From positions 2,294,001 to 2,358,000 of the forward strand of contig NZ_CP026102.1 in NCBI RefSeq assembly GCF_002902945.1: a stretch of DNA of 64,000 nucleotides. Reading direction: 5' to 3'. The stretch comes from Paraburkholderia caribensis. Lineage in GTDB: Bacteria; Pseudomonadota; Gammaproteobacteria; Burkholderiales; Burkholderiaceae. The translations under genes and the position numbers were made by a program. The notes under the pieces were generated by a model. The model made no database searches. It had not been told where the DNA came from and worked only from the letters and a program-made list of their open reading frames with translations. Positions 27,350 through 35,849 of this stretch are shown here, in pieces (position 1 is the first letter of the stretch; each line of letters begins with the position of its first letter).

Positions 27350-27382
27350 GATGCGTGGTTCCCCGGCAGCAGCGCGCGTCGA

Positions 27383-28135
27383 TCAGAGCGCTTCGATAAT
27401 GTGTTCCTGCGCGCGCGTCATCAGCCATTGCTCTCGCAACAGCCGCTTGATTTCCGACGCGACGTCCTCGTCGAGTTGAGCCGGATACTTCGCCGTCACC
27501 GCAAAGATCTCGAAGCACGAGCGGTCCAGCGAGGCAAACGGTCCAAGCAGATCGCCCACTGCTGCGTTGAAAATCTTCGCCTCGATATCGGGCTTCAGGG
27601 ACCCGCGCAGTACTTTTCCGATCACGCCGCCCGAGTCTTTCGTATCGGCAATCGAATGCTCGCGCGCCATTTCCGCGAACGCGTCAGGATCGTCGCGCAG
27701 GTACGAGATCATTTCCTTCGCCTTGCCTTCGTCGTCGAGCAGAATGTGGCTGACCTCGATGGCATCGAACTTCGGCGAATTCATCGAAAAGTACTCTTCG
27801 ATCTCGGCTTCGCTACCCACCTTGTCGAGCATCTTTTCCTGATACAGGCTGTCGGTGATGAACGTCTCGAACTCGTCGAGACCGACTCTCAGCGTGTCGA
27901 GATACTGGTTCATGTCCGCCGCGCGATGCAGCCCGCGCACGCGCCGGAACTGGTCGGCGCGCTCCTGTATCTCGTCGGCGCTCACGGTCACGCCGTGCTT
28001 CTTCGCGGCGTGCACGGTCAGCTTGTCGCGCACCATCTGCTCGATCAGGCTTTCGAACTGGCCCGTGAGTTTCAGTAGACGTATGAATTCGCCGACATCC
28101 ACGACTTCATCATCGATTCGTACGATCGCGGTCAT
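27383..28135 (-). CDS. Parvulin/SurA-type peptidyl-prolyl isomerase of the exporter operon
   Basis: 250-residue isomerase. The N-terminal helical part resembles the SurA/PpiD chaperone region (VDVGEFIRLLKLTGQFESLIEQMVRDKLTV). The parvulin domain starts near IEVSHILLDDEGKAKEM and continues with FAEMAREHSIADTKDSGGVIGKV, a typical rotamase core. No signal peptide is present, so it acts in the cytoplasm, probably before export. The ATG at 28135 is chosen for GAGGAGCGGACGAG upstream; the frame extends to 28261 without a ribosome site. Similar isomerases accompany HlyD and peptidase-ABC genes in other peptide export operons. It could keep precursors unfolded or help present leaders to the transporter. 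Confidence 0.83.
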   Translation of the reverse strand: MTAIVRIDDEVVDVGEFIRLLKLTGQFESLIEQMVRDKLTVHAAKKHGVTVSADEIQERADQFRRVRGLHRAADMNQYLDTLRVGLDEFETFITDSLYQEKMLDKVGSEAEIEEYFSMNSPKFDAIEVSHILLDDEGKAKEMISYLRDDPDAFAEMAREHSIADTKDSGGVIGKVLRGSLKPDIEAKIFNAAVGDLLGPFASLDRSCFEIFAVTAKYPAQLDEDVASEIKRLLREQWLMTRAQEHIIEAL

Positions 28136-28226
28136 CTCGTCCGCTCCTCTAGTGACGGCCCGAACGAACGGGCGGCTGGCGGTTGTACTTTCGGCTACGC
28201 TTGCGTTGCAATGAGTGCTTTTGAAG

Positions 28227-29600
28227 CTATCCGGCCAGTTGCCTGAACGGGTCGAGCCCAAGATCGATCAGCCGCCGCTCGCGCACGACGATTTCGGCGC
28301 TCGCCGTCATGCCGTAGCGCAGCGGATAGCGGTTTTCCGCGATCTGGTAATAATTCCTGTCGAGCTGGACGCGGCCTTCATAGACAGGCTGCTTGTCCTG
28401 CGCCGATGGCTTGGTTGCCGGCGAGATGTACGCGAGCGTGCCGTTGATGAGCCCATACCGCTGATACGGAAACGCATTGAATTTCATCTTGACGGTCATG
28501 CCTTCGTGCAGGAACGCGCGGTCGCGCTCGGCAATCTCGATCTTCAGCACCGGGCGCGCGTCCTTCGGCGCGATACCGCCGAGCGGCGCATTCGCCTGGA
28601 TCTTGTCGCCCGTTTGCGTCGACGTCACGTCGGTAATCACGCCCGAAGCCGGCGCGAGTATCAGCAGAAAGTTGTCCTTGTCGATGTTTTCGAAGCGGAT
28701 GCGCGCGGCCGCGTCCGCGACGAGGCGCGCCGTCTGCAATTGCAGGCGCAGTTTCTCTTCGGTGCTGGTGATGTCGCGGATCAGATCGTCGTATTCGAGC
28801 TGCAGCTTCGTCGACTGCTGGCCGCTCGTTTCGAGCTGCGCGTTGGCCTCCGCGTATTCGTGACTCAGTTTGAAATCGAGTTCGGCGAGCCGCGATTGCG
28901 CGACGCGGTACGCGTTTTCCGCCTCCAGAGCGGTGTTGCGCTTCGCCTCGACCTGCAGTTCGGCGACGCCCCCGCCGCCGGGCTGCGCGAACAGGCGCGC
29001 GTACTTGTCCGCTTCCTGACGCGCCGCGTCGCGCGCGCGGCGCGCATTGTCGAGCGTGCTGCGCGCTTCTTCGAGTTGCGCTTTCTGGCCTTCCGCAAGC
29101 TTGGTCGTACCTTCCGAAATGCGGTTCTCGTGCAGGCGCTCTTCCACTTCGATCTGATCCTTGAGCGCAGTCGCCTTGCGCTCCATCAATTCCTTCTTCT
29201 GCGGAAACTCTTTCCATTCGCGCTCGGCGTCGTCGAGCTTCAGTTGTGCCTGCAGCGCATTGGTCGCCGCTTCGATGGCGCCGCGCGCATTGAGCCGCGC
29301 GAGCACATCACCCTTCGATACGGGTTGTCCTTCGGCGATATAGAGATCAGTGAGTTCGCCGTCGATCGGCGCATAAATGCGCCGCACATCCGATTCCGGC
29401 GCGAGCGTGCCTTGCGCCGTGACGATCACGTCAGCGCGCCCGAAGAACGACCACATCAGCCCGGCGACAACCAGCGCGACCATGGTCAGCACGAGCGCCT
29501 GCGCGATGCGCACGGGTTCCGCCGTGAGAATCGCAACGCCTTCGGCGCTGTGATCTTCGAGCGCCTCATAAAGCGGCTTAGGGTGATTGTCGCGCTTCAC
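28227..29600 (-). CDS. HlyD-family periplasmic adaptor (membrane fusion protein)
   Basis: About 457 residues linking the ABC exporter to the outer-membrane channel. A cytoplasmic start is followed by one TM helix (QALVLTMVALVVAGLMWSFF), the first half of a lipoyl motif (VRRIYAPIDGELTDLYIAEG), a long coiled coil (about 110-270, rich in Glu, Lys, Arg and Ala) and a beta-barrel region (RDRAFLHEGMTVKMKF, PLRYGMTASAEIVVRERRLI), as in HlyD. The start is uncertain: GGAGG at 29612-29616 suggests the GTG at 29600, while the frame is open to a TTG at 29618. Either way it overlaps the end of the FHA gene. Confidence 0.87.
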   Translation of the reverse strand: MKRDNHPKPLYEALEDHSAEGVAILTAEPVRIAQALVLTMVALVVAGLMWSFFGRADVIVTAQGTLAPESDVRRIYAPIDGELTDLYIAEGQPVSKGDVLARLNARGAIEAATNALQAQLKLDDAEREWKEFPQKKELMERKATALKDQIEVEERLHENRISEGTTKLAEGQKAQLEEARSTLDNARRARDAARQEADKYARLFAQPGGGGVAELQVEAKRNTALEAENAYRVAQSRLAELDFKLSHEYAEANAQLETSGQQSTKLQLEYDDLIRDITSTEEKLRLQLQTARLVADAAARIRFENIDKDNFLLILAPASGVITDVTSTQTGDKIQANAPLGGIAPKDARPVLKIEIAERDRAFLHEGMTVKMKFNAFPYQRYGLINGTLAYISPATKPSAQDKQPVYEGRVQLDRNYYQIAENRYPLRYGMTASAEIVVRERRLIDLGLDPFRQLAG

Positions 29601-32142
29601 TTTCGTCACTGCCTCCAATCAACGCAAGCTTCGATTTCAGCAAGCCGGGTTCGAGCACCATCCGCAATTCCTGCAGCGAGCGGCGCTGCAATTGCGTTTC
29701 CGCTTCGATGTCTTCGAGCAACTGATCCGAGCCTGCCGGATGCGGCGCCTTCAGTTGCGTATACACGCGCATGCCCTGTTGCGCCGCCGTATTCGCGCCC
29801 GACAGCAGCAGCGCCTGACTGCGGAAGCCGCCGGAGATGCCGGATTCCAGACGCTGTGTGCCGCCGATCGAACCATTCGCTCGATACTGACGCCACAATC
29901 CCTGGGCGCGATCGATCTGATCTTGCGCGCGCGCCAGCGCCTTGTCGCGCAGTGCATTGACGTCGCCCTGAACGGACCGCACGAAGTACACGTCTTCGAC
30001 GGGATCGAGACTGGCGTAAAACGACAGCAGTTTGTCGTCGCGATCCCCCGCACTACGGCTTTTCTGCAAATCGGCGAACTGGTCGAGCAACGCCTTCTTG
30101 TGTGCGAACTCGGCTGCGATCACATCGGACCAGGGGCCAGCGGGAATTGCCTGCAAGCCGGCCAGCGCCTGCTGGCTATCACCGCTTTGCCATGCGGCGC
30201 TCGCCGCGTCGTGTCTGGTCACGACGTCCGCCGAAGGCAAGCGGCTCGTACTCAATTGCGCATATTGCGACCTGAACGGCGGCGTGTTGAAGCGCGCCTT
30301 TTTCATCAATGCGAGCAGGGGAACGAGGCGCCGTGCCGTCATTTCCTTGAAGATGTCCGTGTACTGGCGCAAGTCGCTACGCAGCGCATCCAGCCCGGCG
30401 AGCCGTGGATAGCGTTGTGCGTAATCGTCCAGCACGGCGGGCAGCGCATCGGGCTTGTCGCGCCCCAGCTCCGTCGCGATGGTCGAGTTGAGCCGGTCGA
30501 TTGCCGCGAGGTACACGGAGTCGTCGCTTTGAAGCTTGCGCAGATGGCTCATCGCCTGCGCATACGGCTCGGTGAATTCAGGCACGTACGACGCAATGCG
30601 GTCCAGAATCCGCTGATGTCCCTTTGCATCGTCCTCCCAACGCTTGAGCAGATTACCGATACGGTCCTCGTCGCTATAGATGCGAATCGGCGCATCCGGG
30701 CCACCGCGTCCGACGACAAAACGTTCCAGGTCTCCAACCCAATTCAACTGATCGATCAACGCGAGCGCATCGGGATTGTTATGGCTCGTCGTGCGCATGC
30801 CTTCGATCAATGCGGCGGCACGATCGAACTGTTTCCCCTGCAAAGCCGAAAGCCAGCCGGGCACACGCGCTTTCATCAGCGCTTCGCTGGCCAGCGCGCG
30901 GATTGCGTCGCTCGCGGGGTGGCGCTGTAGCGACGACGTGGCAACATCCGCCGCCGCTTCGTATTCTCCCGCCGCGAGCAGGCTCTTGATATCGCGTTCC
31001 GCCGCGCCGCGCATGTACAGCGTGACGGCCAGTCCCGTCACGACCACCAGCACCGCGAGCCCGCCCCAGCCGATACGCCGCATCGTCGTGCGGTCGCCTG
31101 CCGCGAAGGTGCGCGTCAGTTCGCGCATCAACAGTTGCCAGCGGCGGCGCGGACGGCGTGGTTGGGCTTCCGTCCCTTCGTCCGGTGTCAAGGGCGGTGC
31201 ATTTTCATTCACCTCGTCTTCGCGCTGCAATGCGCGATCGACGCAGAAGATGTCGAGAAACGAATGGGCCGCGCCGACAAAGGTGGTCTTGTCGGGATCT
31301 TCCACGGGCATCGCCGCCACGGGCGCAGCAGCCACGGGCGCAGCGGGCACAGGCGCTGCGGGAACGCCCAGTTCGGCGGCGGGCGGCACCATTTGAGTCA
31401 CGGTAGGCTCGATTTCGAACGACTTTTGCAGCGCTACCTGATAGACGAAATGATCGCCGCCGAATCCAACGGTATCGCCGTCTTGCAACGCCACAGCCGA
31501 TTCGCCGAGACGCTTGTGATTGAGAAACGTGCCGTTCGTGCTGCCGAGATCTTCGATCCACGGTTCGCCGCCCTTCATGAAGATATGAGCGTGGCGCCGG
31601 GAAATGTAATTGACCTGATGCGGATAGCGATCCTTGTAGCGCGAGAACAGTTCGTCCGTCTTGCTGACGAGAAACGGAAATGCAATGAGGTCGATGGGTT
31701 CGAGCCCCAGATCCGTACGCTCGGGCTTGAGCGTAACCGTCAGATGCTGCACGCCGCGTGCGGAAGCCGAGCTGAACGGACGCGGCTCGATCGCGACGCG
31801 ATACGTCAGATCACCGCCGAAGCACACTTCGTCTCCCGCCCGCACGCGCGACGGCGTCATCCGCACGGCGACGCCGTTGACCGTCGTGCCGTTCTTGCTG
31901 TCGAGATCCGCCACATACACCGCACCATGCTCGCTAAAGATGCGCGCATGACGCCGCGAAAGTTTGATGACCCGGTCGCGCGGATAGTCGGCAAACGGCG
32001 CCTCGCTGCGGCCAATCGCAAACAGATCGTCGACGATGCGAATGGGGCCGAGAGAAGGATGCGAGACGGGCAGCAGCAGGACATCGAACTCCTTGTCCAG
32101 AGCCGCCCGCATCTCAGCAATCGGAGCTTCGCCGGGATTCAT
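29578..32142 (-). CDS. Membrane protein with two FHA domains and large C-terminal domain
   Basis: 854 residues. Two forkhead-associated domains, which bind phosphothreonine, lie at about 35-110 (FAIGRSE, LSRRHARIF, DLDSKNGTTVNG) and 140-240 (ISRRHAHIF, EDLGSTNGTFLN). A Pro/Ala-rich linker follows with the segment DPDKTTFVGAA. One TM helix (about 357-378, GWGGLAVLVVVTGLAVTLYM) leads to a helical C-terminal part of nearly 480 residues, likely periplasmic, with TPR-like repeats. It links the kinase/phosphatase pair of this island to the exporter and may gate or assemble it. The gene follows tolC after 274 bases with no clear promoter and runs into hlyD. Confidence 0.85.
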   Translation of the reverse strand: MNPGEAPIAEMRAALDKEFDVLLLPVSHPSLGPIRIVDDLFAIGRSEAPFADYPRDRVIKLSRRHARIFSEHGAVYVADLDSKNGTTVNGVAVRMTPSRVRAGDEVCFGGDLTYRVAIEPRPFSSASARGVQHLTVTLKPERTDLGLEPIDLIAFPFLVSKTDELFSRYKDRYPHQVNYISRRHAHIFMKGGEPWIEDLGSTNGTFLNHKRLGESAVALQDGDTVGFGGDHFVYQVALQKSFEIEPTVTQMVPPAAELGVPAAPVPAAPVAAAPVAAMPVEDPDKTTFVGAAHSFLDIFCVDRALQREDEVNENAPPLTPDEGTEAQPRRPRRRWQLLMRELTRTFAAGDRTTMRRIGWGGLAVLVVVTGLAVTLYMRGAAERDIKSLLAAGEYEAAADVATSSLQRHPASDAIRALASEALMKARVPGWLSALQGKQFDRAAALIEGMRTTSHNNPDALALIDQLNWVGDLERFVVGRGGPDAPIRIYSDEDRIGNLLKRWEDDAKGHQRILDRIASYVPEFTEPYAQAMSHLRKLQSDDSVYLAAIDRLNSTIATELGRDKPDALPAVLDDYAQRYPRLAGLDALRSDLRQYTDIFKEMTARRLVPLLALMKKARFNTPPFRSQYAQLSTSRLPSADVVTRHDAASAAWQSGDSQQALAGLQAIPAGPWSDVIAAEFAHKKALLDQFADLQKSRSAGDRDDKLLSFYASLDPVEDVYFVRSVQGDVNALRDKALARAQDQIDRAQGLWRQYRANGSIGGTQRLESGISGGFRSQALLLSGANTAAQQGMRVYTQLKAPHPAGSDQLLEDIEAETQLQRRSLQELRMVLEPGLLKSKLALIGGSDESEARQSP

Positions 32143-32416
32143 CTCTTTGCATCACTAAGCGTGGATACGAACGGAGCGTTCGACAGACGCGGCGATCAGG
32201 ACACAGTCGACGCAACCGTCATGCTGACCATATGAGCGGCTAATCAGGAATTTTAAGTCACGCATGGTGTTAGTCAATTATGGGTACGGCTAATGCGGTC
32301 TATATTCAGGCAACGGTTTTCACAGACATCGTTTTAAGAACCGTGCCAGCTTTTCCTCTGTTCGCGTGCGTCACGCTCGCGTTACGCGCGCGGCACTGCC
32401 GCTTCATTGCCCGACC

Positions 32417-33847
32417 TCATTGCTTTACTTGTGTCTGCACATCGACGGCCGGCCAGCCGCCGCCCAGCGCCTTGTAAAGCAGTACCGTGTCCGACAGTAT
32501 TTGCTGGTGATTCGTCAGCAGATCGAGTTGCGCCTGGAGCAGCGTGCGCTCCGTTTCAAACACATCCAGCTGCGAAATCATGCCCTCGCGCAACTGCGAC
32601 TGAATTTGCGCGTTGACGACGCTCAGCCGCTCCACTTCCTGTTGCAATTCGACGCGCTGCTTCTTGTGCGAGTCGAGATTGACGAGGGCGTTTTCCACTT
32701 CCTCGAATGCGCCCATCACGGTTTGCCGGTACTGCTGTTCGGCGACGGTGGTTTGCGCCTCGGTGGTCTTGACGTGCGCCCGCACGCCGGGATCGAGCAG
32801 CGGAATATTGATGCTCGGCATGAAGCCGAACGTGAACGACTTCAGCAGATCGGACAGTGCAAAGCTCGCGGTGCCGCCATGGCCCGTCAGGCTGATGGTG
32901 GGCAATTGCGCCAGTTTGGCTTCGCCGACCAGGTTATACGCTTCGAGCACGCGCAATTCCGATGCGACGATATCGGGCCGGCGCGACAGCAGTTGCGAAG
33001 GCAGCCCGCCCGGCACGGGCGGCTGTTGCACGCGCTGCTGCAAATGGCCAACGGGCACGGCGAATTCACCGGCGGGCACGCCGATCAGCGTGCACAGCGC
33101 GTTGTTCGCAATGTTCCGCGAGCGGCGCAGATCGAGCAGATCCTTGGTTAGACGATTGACCTCCGCCTGTTGACGCATCACCTGCGTCTTCGGCACCAGG
33201 CCGTTACGGCTCATGCCGTCCAGGATCGAGAGAATCTTCTTGTTCTCCTCGACCATTTTTTGTTGCGCGTCGATCTGGTCGTCGAACTGGAGAATCTGGA
33301 AATACGTGGTTGCCACGTTCGACACCAGTTCCAGATAACCCGCGCGCCAGTCGGCTTCCGTCGCATGGAACTCGGCCTTTTGCGCCTGCACGCCCTTCTC
33401 TACCTTGCCCCAGATGTCGATGTCCCAGTTCACCTGGGCGGCTACGTTGTACTGCCGTGTGAACGGTTGCCCCGTGGTCTTCTGGAAATTCGCGCCTGCG
33501 CCGAGATCGGCCGTCGGCAATGCACCCGCCTTCGCTTCGCCGATCTGCGCGCCCGCTACGTCGATACGCGCGGCGAGCACCTTGATGTCGAAGTTGCCTT
33601 CGATCGCTTTCGCGATCAGCGTATTCAGATACGGGTCCTGGAAGCCCTTCCACCAGTCGGGCACGATGGTGTCGGCAGGTGAAACGAGCGAGCCCGTCTT
33701 GTCGGACCACGAGGCCTTGGCAGGCGTATCGGGGCGCTTGTAATCGGCCATGTGTACGTCGACGCAACCGGCCAGCATGGCGGTGCAAACAGCAGCGGCA
33801 GAGATGGCGCGAGCGACGGCGACGAACGAATCAGGCAACGCAGACAC
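32417..33847 (-). CDS. TolC/NodT-type outer-membrane efflux lipoprotein
   Basis: 476 residues. The signal peptide ends in a lipobox (AAAVCTAMLAGC), so the protein is a lipoprotein, as in the NodT/OprM branch. The two repeated outer-membrane-efflux halves are visible (DPYLNTLIAKAIEGNFDIKVLAARID; LLSRRPDIVASELRVLEAYNLVGEAKLAQLPTI). RRPDI is a hallmark of the family. It supplies the outer-membrane channel for the C39 exporter and HlyD adaptor, whose genes lie downstream on the same strand after the FHA gene. RND-pump partners are absent nearby, which supports use in type I secretion. Confidence 0.88.
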   Translation of the reverse strand: MSALPDSFVAVARAISAAAVCTAMLAGCVDVHMADYKRPDTPAKASWSDKTGSLVSPADTIVPDWWKGFQDPYLNTLIAKAIEGNFDIKVLAARIDVAGAQIGEAKAGALPTADLGAGANFQKTTGQPFTRQYNVAAQVNWDIDIWGKVEKGVQAQKAEFHATEADWRAGYLELVSNVATTYFQILQFDDQIDAQQKMVEENKKILSILDGMSRNGLVPKTQVMRQQAEVNRLTKDLLDLRRSRNIANNALCTLIGVPAGEFAVPVGHLQQRVQQPPVPGGLPSQLLSRRPDIVASELRVLEAYNLVGEAKLAQLPTISLTGHGGTASFALSDLLKSFTFGFMPSINIPLLDPGVRAHVKTTEAQTTVAEQQYRQTVMGAFEEVENALVNLDSHKKQRVELQQEVERLSVVNAQIQSQLREGMISQLDVFETERTLLQAQLDLLTNHQQILSDTVLLYKALGGGWPAVDVQTQVKQ

Positions 33848-34110
33848 GATATTCTCCGATCATTCCCGGGTGACCTGCACGTGCAGAGCGCGCCTTTAAA
33901 GTAAAGCACGTCCAGCGCGGCATCTCTATCGATGTCGGCGGATTTCGTTCGGCGTGGAGTGCGTGCGGTCGCGCGGCGGTCGTGTGGACAGGACGAATGG
34001 CTTCTGAATCTTTTTGACGATGCACGGTGAAGCAAACTTCTCAGCCGGCTTCGGGATTTCCCCGGAATCCGCGGAGGCCGGTCCAGACCTCCGCGGGCAT
34101 CGCCGTTTGC

Positions 34111-34374
34111 TTAGCGCACGGAGACGCTGTTGTTGGCCAGCATCGTCGGCGTGATCGTCGTGGTCAGGCCCGAGGCGAGCGCGTTGCCGCCGCTCACATT
34201 GCTGATGTTCAATTGCTGCTGGATCATTTGCTGCACATCGCCGATCTTCTTGCTGAAGTCGAAATTGAAGTCAGGAAAATGCGGATCGGCAACAAAGCCG
34301 CCGCGAACAGCCTTCATGGTCTTTCCGTCGAGTTCCTGGGCAACGGACAGGTCTTTGATCATCAGTGCGCTCAT
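34111..34374 (-). CDS. Double-glycine leader peptide precursor (orphan 2)
   Basis: 87-residue precursor. The ATG at 34374 is chosen for TTAGGAGAACTGTC upstream; the frame extends 19 codons further with no ribosome site. The leader is again 26 residues (MSALMIKDLSVAQELDGKTM then KAVRGG) with I6, D8, L9, L15, M20, V23 and G25-G26 conserved. The 61-residue core is unlike the array cores: FVADPHFPDFNFDFSKK, a Gln-rich segment (QQMIQQQLN) and a Thr/Ser/Asn-rich end. No Cys. A sigma-54 promoter lies 85 bases upstream. It lies divergently from nothing obvious and upstream of tolC on the same strand. Confidence 0.78.
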   Translation of the reverse strand: MSALMIKDLSVAQELDGKTMKAVRGGFVADPHFPDFNFDFSKKIGDVQQMIQQQLNISNVSGGNALASGLTTTITPTMLANNSVSVR

Positions 34375-34458
34375 GACAGTTCTCCTAAGAGGCAAGCGAA
34401 GCTTTGCCAGGGTCTTTCGGGTTGGGTTCAAGCATCTTGTCTGCTCGGACCTGACAAC

Positions 34459-34473
34459 GCATAGGCCGTGCCA
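34459..34473 (-). promoter_or_regulatory. Sigma-54 promoter for orphan peptide 2
   Basis: On the minus strand TGGCAC-GGCCT-ATGC: exact -24 element, correct 5-base spacer and GC at -12. It lies 85 bases upstream of the peptide ATG at 34374. An inverted repeat CCAACA-N13-TGTTGG around 34600 might be an activator site. The remaining sequence of the 293-base gap shows nothing else. Confidence 0.8.
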
Positions 34474-34667
34474 ATTGCACTGCCAGCGCCGCGAAAAACC
34501 TGCAAAGCCTTGCTGCCATTGGGCTATGTATCAGAGCGATGTAGCGCAGACGAATTCGAGGCGCGGCGATCGCGTCTCATGGTGCCGCTGAACGGCCAAC
34601 ATTCGACTGGAAACTGTTGGTTCGAAAAAGACAGAACAGGCATGGAACATCGAGTACGCCCGTTCGC

Positions 34668-35105
34668 TCACTTCGCGATCACCGTGATCTTTTTCGAATA
34701 GACGGGCGGATTGTGCGGAATGTGATTTTCGTCGCCCATCAGCAACTGAAGCGTGTGCTTGCCGGGCGGCAAGGTGACCATCGTTTCCGTTTCGCCCGCG
34801 CCGAAATGCAGATGCTGGCGGTCGGAAGGAATCTCCTGATCCGCCGGCGGCAGGTCGGTGTCGATCAGCAGATGGTGATGGCCCGTGTTCGGGTACTTCA
34901 CGCCTTTGGGCGCGACGCCCATATAGCGCAAGCCGAACCAGACGCGGAACGGCTTGTTGGCGGGCACGACCTGTCCGTCGTTCGGATAGCCGATGTACGC
35001 GTAGGCATCCTTGGGCGCAGGCGTCGGCCCGGCGAATGCGACGTTCATCGAAGCGAGGGCGGTGAGGGCGGCGAGTGCCGCAGCGGCAACAACGATCCTG
35101 ATCAT
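34668..35105 (-). CDS. Exported DUF4399 protein (copy 1)
   Basis: 145 residues with a Sec signal (MIRIVVAAAALAALTALASMNVAFAG). The mature part is one DUF4399 domain with conserved His-rich motifs GHHHLLIDTDLPP, QHLHFGAGET and LPPGKHTLQLLMGDENHIPH. The function of the family is unknown; the His clusters suggest metal or ligand binding in the periplasm. GGAGAGC precedes the ATG at 35105. It forms a tandem pair with the gene at 35174, and the two proteins share most of the mature sequence. It lies within the peptide-secretion island but has no -24/-12 element that I can see. Confidence 0.82.
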   Translation of the reverse strand: MIRIVVAAAALAALTALASMNVAFAGPTPAPKDAYAYIGYPNDGQVVPANKPFRVWFGLRYMGVAPKGVKYPNTGHHHLLIDTDLPPADQEIPSDRQHLHFGAGETETMVTLPPGKHTLQLLMGDENHIPHNPPVYSKKITVIAK

Positions 35106-35173
35106 GGCTGATGCTCTCCGTCTTGCGTCGTGCGTCTGGTGCGCCCTTGCGCCGGCGCAACGCTCGCGCGTGC

Positions 35174-35599
35174 TCACTTCACGATGATGGTGATCTTCTT
35201 CGAATAGACGGGCGGATTATGCGGCACATGGTTGTAGTCGCCGAGCAGCAATTGCAGCGTGTGCTTGCCGGGCGGCAGCTCGATGCGCGCATCCGTTTCG
35301 CCTGCGCCAAAATGCAGGTGATTCCGGTCAGAGGGAATTTCCTGATCCATCGACGGCAGATCCGTGTCGATCAGCAGATGGTGATGCCCCGTGTTCGGAA
35401 CATTGACGCCCTTAGGGCAGACACCCATGTTGCGCAAGCCCATTCGCACCCAGAGCTTGCCGCCTGTGATCACGGTGCCGTCCGCCGGCCAGATAATGTA
35501 GACCTCGGCGCCAGGCGGGGCAGGCGTCGGTCCAGCGAACACCTGCGCGGAAGCCAGAAAGAGCGCGCCGATAGCCGCGAGCCTTATTCTTCTTTGCAT
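35174..35599 (-). CDS. Exported DUF4399 protein (copy 2)
   Basis: 141 residues, signal peptide MQRRIRLAAIGALFLASAQVFAG, then the same DUF4399 domain (GHHHLLIDTDLPS, NHLHFGAGET, LPPGKHTLQLLLGDYNHVPH). It is first of a two-gene unit with the gene at 34668 (gap 68 bases), which looks like a tandem duplication followed by divergence. CCTGGGAGAATGCGC upstream gives a ribosome site. Divergent from the caspase-like/FGE gene. Confidence 0.82.
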   Translation of the reverse strand: MQRRIRLAAIGALFLASAQVFAGPTPAPPGAEVYIIWPADGTVITGGKLWVRMGLRNMGVCPKGVNVPNTGHHHLLIDTDLPSMDQEIPSDRNHLHFGAGETDARIELPPGKHTLQLLLGDYNHVPHNPPVYSKKITIIVK

Positions 35600-35849
35600 T
35601 GCGCATTCTCCCAGGGAGGGTCAGTGCTGCTTGCTTCCGTTTTAGCTTAGGACGTAACTTGTTAAAAAGAAACGCCATGCTCGTTAACCTTCTGACGTTC
35701 TAACTGCGTGCTATCGTTTGTGAAGGTGGTCCAGGTAAATACGTTACGCGGGCATCGGGCGGCATGGCGGGCAGCGACTGTCCTGCTCGAGCCGGTTCGT
35801 CCGATGGCGAGGTTCTATCGAGAACGTCCAGAACAACCAGGATCTGAAT

